The translations under genes were made by a program, and so were the position numbers. Of a stretch of DNA of 7,385 nucleotides, positions 1 through 4,250 are shown in pieces. The DNA comes from an uncultured Oscillospiraceae bacterium (lineage in GTDB: Bacteria; Bacillota; Clostridia; Oscillospirales; Ruminococcaceae), in contig URGQ01000058.1 in NCBI GenBank assembly GCA_900547385.1, positions 1 to 7,385 of the forward strand. Direction: 5' to 3'. The notes below the pieces were generated by a model. The model saw only the letters and a program-made list of their open reading frames with translations, was not told where the DNA came from and searched no databases. The first letter of the stretch is position 1. Every line of letters starts with the position of its first letter.

Positions 1-150
1 GAGTTGAGCCGCAAGATTGGGCACGACATTATCGAGAAGCTGTGCGACCAGCTGAGGCGGGCGCCGCAGCTTCGCTGCGGAACCGTCCTTCGGACGGCTT
101 CCTGCGGCCCGAACCCGCGCCTTGCGAAGGCTCAGTCAAGGAGCTGCTGA
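1..150 (+). CDS. possible 3' end of a convergent gene (partial, doubtful)
   Basis: An open frame enters from the left edge in frame 1 and stops at the TGA of 148-150. Its first 18 or so codons translate as ELSRKIGHDIIEKLCDQL, which looks like a charged amphipathic helix with GC-rich third positions, as in real genes of this genome. From about codon 20 the frame runs through three small palindromes (64-131) and the protein becomes low-information, rich in Arg, Pro and Cys. Either the gene originally ended near position 60 and palindromes extended it, or the frame is chance. It would converge on spoIIAC and overlap its last codons. The complementary strand is also open here, which weakens the case. 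No family is recognised. Confidence 0.2.
   Translation, partial: ELSRKIGHDIIEKLCDQLRRAPQLRCGTVLRTASCGPNPRLAKAQSRSC
64..131. repeat. cluster of three small hairpins after spoIIAC
   Basis: Three perfect palindromes lie in tandem directly downstream of the spoIIAC stop codon. The first has 7-bp arms CCGCAGC/GCTGCGG with loop TTC (64-80). The second has 6-bp arms CCGTCC/GGACGG with loop TTC (83-97). The third has 5-bp arms GCCTT/AAGGC with loop GCG (119-131). The second can be lengthened by pairing GGAA with TTCC on its flanks. No T-run follows on either strand, so this is not a standard intrinsic terminator, although stable hairpins here could still protect the 3' end of the spoIIA transcript. 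The repeated TTC-loop style suggests a small dispersed repeat. Confidence 0.6.
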
Positions 151-815
151 CGCATGGATTGGAGAATGCGCTTTTCCCGCCGGGAGACCTGTACCTGCGT
201 CATCCCCAGGCGGCGGGCCACCTCAGTCTGGGTCTTTCTGCGATAGTACCGCAGAAAGATCAGCTGCCGGTCCCGTTCCTCCAGCGAGGAAAGCAGCTGC
301 TGCAGCGAAAGCAGATCGCTCAGCCGCTCCTCCGGGCCCTCCTCCGGCAGGTCTATCTGCCCGCTGCCATCCTCCTCACCCCCCGTCAGGGAAAGCGGCG
401 GCGTGGTGGCGGCCAGGGCCTGGGCCACATCCTCCGGGGCACGGCCCATGCGTTCGGCCACCTCGTTCACAGTGGCCTCCCGGCCCAGCTCGCTGCCTAG
501 CAGCTCCCGAATACGCCCGGCGGCCAGTCCCAGCTCCTTCAGGCTGCGGCTCACCTTTACGGTGCCCCCATCCCGGAACAGCCGGCGGATCTCCCCCAGG
601 ATGACCGGCACGGCATAGGTGGAAAACATCACCCCCCGGCTGGCATCAAAGGCCGCTGAGGCCTTCACCAACCCCATGCACCCGGCCTGGTACAGGTCAT
701 CGTATTCTATGCCCCGCCCCTTAAAGCGATGGGCGCAGGCGTGCACCAGCCCCAGGTTGTTTTCCACGCTGGTATCCTGTATGGCGGTCGCCTTTGGTTC
801 GGCGGTAACAGGCAT
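132..815 (-). CDS. spoIIAC: RNA polymerase sigma factor sigma-F (SpoIIAC)
   Basis: Early forespore sigma factor; it directs RNA polymerase to the first set of forespore genes after asymmetric division. The ATG at 815 gives 227 residues and has GGGAGG (826-831) ten bases upstream. A TTG at 824 lies only one base from that site and is rejected. Region 2 spans about residues 18-85, with the core-binding segment around DDLYQAGCMGLV and the promoter-opening segment FSTYAVPVILGEIRR, followed by TVKVSRSLKEL typical of sigma-F/sigma-G. Region 4 spans about 170-222, with the helix-turn-helix TEVARRLGMTQVQVSR. The gene lies 19 bp after spoIIAB, which separates sigma-F from sigma-G. B. subtilis sigma-F has 255 residues; from memory the difference is mostly a missing N-terminal helix, since region 2 begins here near residue 18. 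Arg213 stands where relatives usually have Leu or Ile (VSRREKR versus VSRLEKK). Identity is secure. Confidence 0.96.
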   Translation of the reverse strand: MPVTAEPKATAIQDTSVENNLGLVHACAHRFKGRGIEYDDLYQAGCMGLVKASAAFDASRGVMFSTYAVPVILGEIRRLFRDGGTVKVSRSLKELGLAAGRIRELLGSELGREATVNEVAERMGRAPEDVAQALAATTPPLSLTGGEEDGSGQIDLPEEGPEERLSDLLSLQQLLSSLEERDRQLIFLRYYRRKTQTEVARRLGMTQVQVSRREKRILQSMRQQLLD

Positions 816-825
816 TTTGGTCAAA

Positions 826-831
826 CCTCCC
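826..831 (-). promoter_or_regulatory. ribosome binding site fixing the spoIIAC start
   Basis: GGGAGG on the minus strand lies ten bases before the ATG at 815 and one base before the TTG at 824. The spacing selects the ATG and removes three residues from the longest possible frame. Confidence 0.85.
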
Positions 832-834
832 TTG

Positions 835-1272
835 TTACCGGGCTTTTTGGCTCAGGCGGCGGCGCAGACGCACGGTGGTGCCGCCCCCCGCGCGGGAGGT
901 GACCCGCACCTCATCCATCAGCTCCTGCATCACCGCAAAGCCCAGCCCGGCCCGTTCGCTGCCGCCGGTGGTAAACAGCGGCTCCATCGCCTTTTGCACA
1001 TCGGCGATGCCGCACCCGTGGTCCCGCACCTTGATGGTGACGAGATTGCTTTCCGAAAGGCTGGCAGCTATGTAGATCTCCCCAATGCGGTCCGGGTAGG
1101 CGTGAACGATGCAGTTGGTCACCGCCTCCGAAACAGCCGTTTTGATATCGCACAGCTCCTCCACGGTGGGGTCCGCCTCTGTGATGAAGGCGGCGACCAG
1201 CATCCGGGCCAGGCCCTCATTGGCGCCCCTGCTGGGAAAACTGACTTTCATGGTGTTTTTCGGCTTATTCAT
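835..1272 (-). CDS. spoIIAB: anti-sigma-F factor and serine kinase SpoIIAB
   Basis: Binds and silences sigma-F in the predivisional cell and mother cell, and phosphorylates SpoIIAA with ATP. The protein has 145 residues, matching the family (146 in B. subtilis). It is a GHKL-fold ATPase. The N-box VSEAVTN (47-53) carries the catalytic Glu49 and the Mg-binding Asn53. The G1 box is DHGCGI (84-89), and the ATP lid with G2 box runs from about EPLFTT (97-102) to GLGF (109-112). GTTVRL near 131-136 closes the ATP-binding core. NEGLARM (18-24) corresponds to the N-terminal segment that in B. subtilis contacts sigma-F and SpoIIAA, with Arg23 probably the equivalent of Arg20. The start codon overlaps the spoIIAA stop in an ATGA arrangement, and AGGAGG (1283-1288) lies ten bases upstream inside spoIIAA, so translation is probably coupled. 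This keeps kinase and substrate in proportion. Confidence 0.97.
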   Translation of the reverse strand: MNKPKNTMKVSFPSRGANEGLARMLVAAFITEADPTVEELCDIKTAVSEAVTNCIVHAYPDRIGEIYIAASLSESNLVTIKVRDHGCGIADVQKAMEPLFTTGGSERAGLGFAVMQELMDEVRVTSRAGGGTTVRLRRRLSQKAR

Positions 1273-1586
1273 ACGCGACTTTCCTCCTCTATCTCCAGGC
1301 TGGCTATCCCGGCCACCCGCATTACCCGGCGGATGTGCGGCGGCATGGCCCGCAGCACCAGCTTTCCGTTCATTTCCTGCATCAGGCGGTAGCGCCCCAG
1401 CACCAGCCCTATCCCGCTGGAATCCATAAATTCCACCCCGGCAAAATCCAGCGCCAGCCGGGCGGGGCGTTCTTTTTGCACATTGCGGTCGATCTCCTCC
1501 CGCAGCTTTTGGGTGTGGTGGTGGTCCAGCTCGCCGCTCAGGCGCGCCACCATGGTATCGCCGTTGGTTTCTATTGTGACCGGCAT
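1269..1586 (-). CDS. spoIIAA: anti-sigma-F factor antagonist SpoIIAA
   Basis: A STAS-domain anti-anti-sigma factor. Unphosphorylated SpoIIAA displaces sigma-F from SpoIIAB; SpoIIAB inactivates it by phosphorylation, and the membrane phosphatase SpoIIE (outside this window) reactivates it. The protein has 105 residues (117 in B. subtilis, the difference being a shorter C-terminus). GELDHHH (18-24) is the conserved early strand-turn. FMDSSGIGLVLGRY (53-66) contains the phosphorylation site, with Ser56 equivalent to B. subtilis Ser58. The frame stays open upstream to 1667, but the ATG at 1586 is chosen because a full AAAGGAGG (1595-1602) sits eight bases before it and the upstream peptide (MLLCFARSKN...) has no family resemblance. 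It is the first gene of the operon. No dacF-like gene precedes it, unlike B. subtilis. Confidence 0.96.
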   Translation of the reverse strand: MPVTIETNGDTMVARLSGELDHHHTQKLREEIDRNVQKERPARLALDFAGVEFMDSSGIGLVLGRYRLMQEMNGKLVLRAMPPHIRRVMRVAGIASLEIEEESRV

Positions 1587-1594
1587 TTTAACAG

Positions 1595-1602
1595 CCTCCT
1601 TT
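1595..1602 (-). promoter_or_regulatory. ribosome binding site fixing the spoIIAA start
   Basis: AAAGGAGG on the minus strand is a full anti-Shine-Dalgarno match, eight bases before the ATG at 1586. It excludes the longer reading frame that begins at 1667. Confidence 0.9.
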
Positions 1603-1842
1603 GGAGAAATTTGTTTGTAATTTTTTCGCCTGACGGCGTTTTTTGACCGAGCAAAGCAGAGAAGCACGGTCGATGGAAAAGTCCTTTCACTAATACGGCA
1701 AAATGGAGCCTTTTTTGCAGCCCAAAGGTTAATATTTCACAACTTTTAATGGAAAGTTTACATTATGGGAAGATATTGGGCGAAGATCGCACAAATATCG
1801 GATTTTTCTAGGAAATTGCAACTGGGATTTATTATGCAAATT
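1603..1842 (-). promoter_or_regulatory. AT-rich upstream region of the spoIIA operon, promoter not resolved
   Basis: This stretch between spoIIAA and the hairpin-rich DNA is clearly richer in A and T than the rest of the window, and it should hold the spoIIA promoter because the folC terminator closes the unit upstream. In B. subtilis the operon is read by sigma-H with help from Spo0A. I found no convincing sigma-H pair: an AGGACTTTT near 1678-1686 resembles a -35 element but no GAAT follows at the right distance. Several TATTAA- and CATAAT-like hexamers exist without good -35 partners. The region is assigned by position only. Confidence 0.4.
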
Positions 1843-1869
1843 TGGGGGTGAGGGGGTCGCGGTGGATGG

Positions 1870-1985
1870 GGATGCGGAGCCGAGCACCGCCAGTGGCGGA
1901 TGCAGCGAGGCGGAGCATCCGTAGCGGTCGAAAAAATCGAGCGAGCGAGCAGCGCGAAGATTTTTTCGGGCACCGCAAGGCGGTG
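1870..1985 (+). repeat. hairpin-rich block preceding repeat copy A
   Basis: A chain of palindromes leads into copy A. GGATGC/GCATCC (1870-1875 and 1915-1920) encloses CCGCC-AGT-GGCGG (1887-1899). Then come 10-bp arms CGAAAAAATC/GATTTTTTCG (1929-1938 and 1959-1968) around a 20-base loop containing GAGCGAGCGAGC. Last is CACCGC-AAG-GCGGTG (1971-1985). No credible gene is present: the open frames covering it lack a ribosome binding site and give Arg/Ala/Pro-rich peptides. Copy B has no recognisable counterpart upstream, so this is either a separate element or a part lost from copy B. Confidence 0.6.
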
Positions 1986-2220
1986 GGGGCAGATGCGCCT
2001 GCGGCTACCTTGGGAGCGTATCTGTGCGCAGTACGGACGATGCTTTTGCATCGTTCGTATCCAGCACTGCAAGCGACAGAAAGGGGTTCGTCAAGGGGGA
2101 ATCTGTCCCTCTTGACCGTATTTTGGTTCCTTTTGTACGCACAAAAGGAACGCCACGGCGGCGAGCCGTACAGATTATGCCTTTGCAAAAGGCTGCGCGA
2201 CGCCGAAGGTGATCACAAAC
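1981..2220 (+). repeat. structured repeat element, copy A (candidate RNA)
   Basis: A diverged partner of the minus-strand element at about 3810-4063. Shared blocks occur in the same order. Positions 2003-2037 match the complement of 4010-4044 at 32 of 35 bases, and 2080-2100 match the complement of 3934-3954 at 20 of 21. CGCGACGCCGA occurs at 2196-2206 and, inverted, at 3826-3836. The predicted stems are as follows. Stem 0 pairs CAGATGCGC/GCGTATCTG (1990-1998 with 2016-2024). Stem 1 has 12 bp with a TTTT loop (2032-2059). Stem 2 pairs GTCAAGGGGGA/TCCCTCTTGAC (2090-2116). Stem 3 pairs GTTCCTTTTGT/ACAAAAGGAAC (2126-2151). Stem 4 is GCCTTT-GCA-AAAGGC (2179-2193). No gene follows on the plus strand, so it is not an ordinary 5' leader. 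The boundaries are estimates from where similarity fades. I recognise no named family. Confidence 0.8.
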
Positions 2221-2265
2221 TGGCCCCCGCCGGATAGGCGAAATAAAACCAAGTCATAGTTTGTG
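2214..2265. repeat. 8-bp inverted repeat after copy A
   Basis: CACAAACT (2214-2221) and AGTTTGTG (2258-2265) form perfect 8-bp arms around a 36-base interval. That interval contains GGCCCCCGCCGGATAGGCG, which is nearly identical to a segment inside copy B on the minus strand (near 3861-3879), where it sits between stems 3 and 4 rather than at the end. Confidence 0.5.
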
Positions 2266-2270
2266 CCGGC

Positions 2271-2320
2271 AATCCCTCAGTCAGCCATGTGGCTGACTGC
2301 TCCCATTACACAGGGGAGCC
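2271..2320. repeat. REP-like double hairpin
   Basis: CAGTCAGCCA and TGGCTGACTG (2278-2299) form a perfect 10-bp palindrome with a 2-base centre. It is followed at once by GCTCCC/GGGAGC (2299-2319). The layout, a CCCTCAGTCAG palindrome joined to a GCTCCC...GGGGAGCC palindrome, resembles short repeats that I recall as abundant between genes in gut Clostridia such as Faecalibacterium. That resemblance is from memory and was not searched. There is no coding potential and no T-run. Confidence 0.6.
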
Positions 2321-2377
2321 CTTGGGTTGGTGTGACGCCGAAGGCGAGATGATATTCGAATTATTTTTACGATAAAA

Positions 2378-2417
2378 TAAAAAAACCAAGCCCCTATTCA
2401 AAAGAATAGAAGCTTGG
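2378..2417 (-). terminator. intrinsic terminator of folC
   Basis: On the minus strand, 34 bases after the folC stop codon, 14-bp arms CCAAGCTTCTATTC and GAATAGGGGCTTGG (two G-T pairs, loop TTTT, 2386-2417) are followed by eight T and then ATTTTAT. This is a textbook intrinsic terminator. It separates folC transcription from the spoIIA operon. Confidence 0.95.
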
Positions 2418-2450
2418 CATCAAATATTCTGTCAAAACATGGGCTATGCT

Positions 2451-3734
2451 TTAATTTTTCTTCAGCGCTTCCATCATCACCGGCCGGACGGCGGAAGCCA
2501 GGTACAGCGAGCCGAAAACCAGCACACCATGTTCCCCGGCGGTAGCCAGCGCCAGCCGGGCGGCTTCCTCGCAGTCGGGGCATATGGTGATATCCCGGCA
2601 TACCCCGCGGGCCAGCTCGGCAAATTCTTCGGCCGGGCAGCTGCGCGGGTTGGGCACCGTGGTAATGATCATGCGGGCGCAGTAGGGAGCCATCATCCGC
2701 AGCACCGGCAGGCAGTCTTTATCCCGCAGCATGCCCACCACCGCCGTCAGGTCGTGCAGGTCCAGGGCTTTTAGGGCTTCACACAGGGCCCGGCCGCCAT
2801 TGGGATTGTGGGCGCCATCCACCAGCACGGGCGGGGACTGCCGCAGCAGTTCCAGCCGGGCGGGGAACCGCGCCGCGGCAATACCGGCGGCAATGGCCGA
2901 AGGCGGCAGCGCAAAGCGGCTGCTGGAAAGCGCGTTTAGCGCTTCCACCGCTGTGATGGTGTTCAGCACCTGATGAGGGCCGGGTAGGGGAATGAAAATC
3001 TCCTGGCCGCGGTAAAGAATACGGCTGCCGGTCAAATCGGCGGAGAGGACAGAAAGCGCTGTCCGGTCGGGGCGGATCAGGGGATCGTCCTCTTCCTTGG
3101 CCCGGCGGCGGATGACCGCCAGCGCTTCCTCCTCCTGGTCCGGGTAGCAGATGACGGTGCTGCCCCGCTTGAGGATGCCGCATTTTTCCCCGGCGATGGC
3201 GGCCAGCGTATCCCCCAAAATGGCGGTATGGTCGTAATCAATGCGGGTGATGACCGCTACCAACGGGGGCGGGATGATATTGGTGGCATCCAGGCGGCCG
3301 CCCAGGCCCACTTCCAATACGGCAATATCGCAGCCGGCTTCGGCAAACCAGGTAAGCCCCAGCACCGTGACCAATTCAAACTCAGTGGGGGGATCGCCCG
3401 CGGCTTTGAATTCCTCAGCGATGGGGCGCAGCCGGGTGGCCAGTGCCGCCAGTGTTTCCTCCGGGATCATTTCGCCGTCGATCTGCATCCGCTCCCGGAA
3501 TTCCAGGATGAAGGGGGAGATGAATTTGCCGGTTTTGAAGCCGCCGGCGGTAAGGGCCGAGGCGATCATGGTGGTGGTGCTGCCTTTGCCGTTGGTGCCG
3601 GCCACATGGATGTAGGGCACCTTGAGATGGGGATCGCCCATGCGGTGCAGCAGGCGGCCCATGCGGCCCAGCCCCAGCCGGCTGCCAAAGCGCTCGGTGC
3701 CGTGGATCCAGGCAAGTGTTTCGGGATAATTCAT
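2451..3734 (-). CDS. folC: bifunctional dihydrofolate synthase/folylpolyglutamate synthase
   Basis: A cytosolic Mur-ligase-family enzyme. It adds L-glutamate to dihydropteroate using ATP, then extends the polyglutamate tail of reduced folates, which keeps them in the cell. The protein has 427 residues, the usual length. The P-loop is GTNGKGS (46-52). The early substrate loop is ISPFILEFRERMQI (72-85), with Phe where many relatives have His. EVGLGGRLDATN (141-152) is the family signature, followed by DYDHT (166-170) and GEKCGIL (182-188), whose Lys184 is probably the carbamylated lysine of the family. VDGAHNPNG in the C-terminal domain is the glutamate-ligase signature. AAAGGAGG (3743-3750) lies eight bases before the ATG. 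The gene follows valS on the same strand, as in B. subtilis, but 516 bp away, with repeat copy B in between. Whether it has its own promoter is unclear. Single-function FolC cannot be fully excluded. Confidence 0.96.
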   Translation of the reverse strand: MNYPETLAWIHGTERFGSRLGLGRMGRLLHRMGDPHLKVPYIHVAGTNGKGSTTTMIASALTAGGFKTGKFISPFILEFRERMQIDGEMIPEETLAALATRLRPIAEEFKAAGDPPTEFELVTVLGLTWFAEAGCDIAVLEVGLGGRLDATNIIPPPLVAVITRIDYDHTAILGDTLAAIAGEKCGILKRGSTVICYPDQEEEALAVIRRRAKEEDDPLIRPDRTALSVLSADLTGSRILYRGQEIFIPLPGPHQVLNTITAVEALNALSSSRFALPPSAIAAGIAAARFPARLELLRQSPPVLVDGAHNPNGGRALCEALKALDLHDLTAVVGMLRDKDCLPVLRMMAPYCARMIITTVPNPRSCPAEEFAELARGVCRDITICPDCEEAARLALATAGEHGVLVFGSLYLASAVRPVMMEALKKN

Positions 3735-3767
3735 CGTTAGGCCCTCCTTTGGGGGAATTTAGGAAGT

Positions 3768-3789
3768 TGCTTTTCTAGGAAGAAAAGCA
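3768..3789 (-). other. 9-bp hairpin in the folC upstream region
   Basis: TGCTTTTCT and AGAAAAGCA form perfect 9-bp arms around a 4-base loop, about 34 bases before the folC start and clear of its ribosome binding site. No T-run follows on the minus strand, so it is not a terminator. It might mark an mRNA processing or stability site, or be part of the tail of repeat copy B. Confidence 0.5.
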
Positions 3790-3809
3790 GGCAAAAGATA
3801 TTTACGGCA

Positions 3810-4063
3810 AATTTGTAGTCGCCTGTCGGCGTCGCGGAGTCTTTTGCAAGGGCAAAACCTGCACGCCTACCCGGCGGGGGCCTCCTTTTGCGCCGCCAAA
3901 AGGAGGCAAAAGCGGGTCAAGGGGGACCGGGCTTCCCCCTTGACAAACCCCTTTGACGCTTTGCTGTGCTGGCTACGAATTTAGATTTTTCATTATCGAA
4001 AAACCCAAATCCGTACTGCGCACAGATGCGCTCTAAAGGTAGCCTGCGGCAGCATTTGCCCCC
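3810..4063 (-). repeat. structured repeat element, copy B (candidate RNA)
   Basis: The second copy of the element at 1981-2220, in opposite orientation and co-directional with valS and folC. Read on the minus strand it has the following stems. Stem 0 is weaker (4023-4029 with 4052-4058, one mismatch). Stem 1 has 18 pairs including three G-U, with loop GATAAT (3974-4015). Stem 2 is a perfect 11 bp, GTCAAGGGGGA/TCCCCCTTGAC (3916-3944). Stem 3 is a perfect 11 bp, GCCTCCTTTTG/CAAAAGGAGGC (3880-3907). Stem 4 is TTTTGC/GCAAAA (3842-3857). Between stems 3 and 4 it carries CCCCCGCCGGGTAGGCG, which in copy A lies beyond stem 4. No reading frame with a ribosome binding site covers it. As part of a valS-folC transcript it would be transcribed in its sense orientation. 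Confidence 0.8.
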
Positions 4064-4073
4064 TTCCCGTTCT

Positions 4074-4094
4074 CCTCCCCCGTGGCGGGGGAGG
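4074..4094. repeat. very GC-rich 21-bp hairpin
   Basis: CCTCCCCCG-TGG-CGGGGGAGG is a perfect 9-bp stem with a 3-base loop, just upstream (in minus-strand terms) of repeat copy B. It could be an outer stem of that element. No U-tract follows it on either strand. Confidence 0.55.
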
Positions 4095-4155
4095 GGCCGT
4101 CTGGGAAAATAGCTGCTTGTTCAACCCATAGTCTCGGCAGCGTGACTATCTGCGA

Positions 4156-4239
4156 TTGGTTTGCGGAAACCAAATAAAATGCGCTTGCCCCCTGCACTCG
4201 GACAGCGGACTGCACCGCGCCGCAAAGGGCACGGTGCAG
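4156..4239 (-). other. hairpins downstream of valS, no clear terminator
   Basis: Two stems follow the valS stop codon: CTGCACCG/CGGTGCAG (4210-4217 and 4232-4239, 14-base loop) and TTGGTTT/AAACCAA (4156-4162 and 4167-4173). Neither is followed by a run of T on the minus strand, so read-through from valS toward folC is plausible. They may still act as stability elements at the valS 3' end. Confidence 0.4.
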
Positions 4240-4250
4240 AGAAAAAGCGA

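Larger units (their letters stand above)
2199..2347 (+). repeat. 14-bp direct repeat bracketing a palindromic insert
   Basis: GACGCCGAAGGTGA (2199-2212) recurs as GACGCCGAAGGCGA (2334-2347) with one mismatch, about 120 bp apart. Copy B ends in the related GACGCCGACAGGCGA. The first copy is part of the tail of element A. The second lies beyond the REP-like double hairpin, which suggests a second tail or an insertion into a duplicated end. Confidence 0.5.

Noticed and set aside
64..131. Intrinsic terminator of the spoIIA operon
   Set aside because: Stable hairpins are present but no run of T follows on the minus strand.
1626..1645. CGCC-TGAC-GGCG followed by TTTTTT on the plus strand as a terminator
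   Set aside because: The stem is only 4 bp and there is no plus-strand gene for it to terminate; T-runs flank both sides by composition.
1587..1667. 27-residue extension of SpoIIAA
   Set aside because: The best ribosome binding site lies directly before the ATG at 1586, and the extension has no family resemblance.
1678..1686. AGGACTTTT on the minus strand as the sigma-H -35 box of spoIIA
   Set aside because: No GAAT-type -10 box follows at the required distance, so the match is too weak to call.
1758..2237. Several overlapping open frames of 60-130 codons in the folC-spoIIA gap
   Set aside because: They lie on both strands over palindromic repeat DNA, give Arg/Pro/Cys/Ser-rich peptides without domains, and lack ribosome binding sites.
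3735..4063. A tetrahydrofolate riboswitch upstream of folC
   Set aside because: The conserved THF-riboswitch core sequences are not recognisable. The structured DNA here is shared with copy A, which is not upstream of a folate gene.
1981..4063. An insertion sequence or CRISPR array as the source of the repeated segments
   Set aside because: There is no transposase frame, no terminal inverted repeats common to both copies, and no regularly spaced short repeats.
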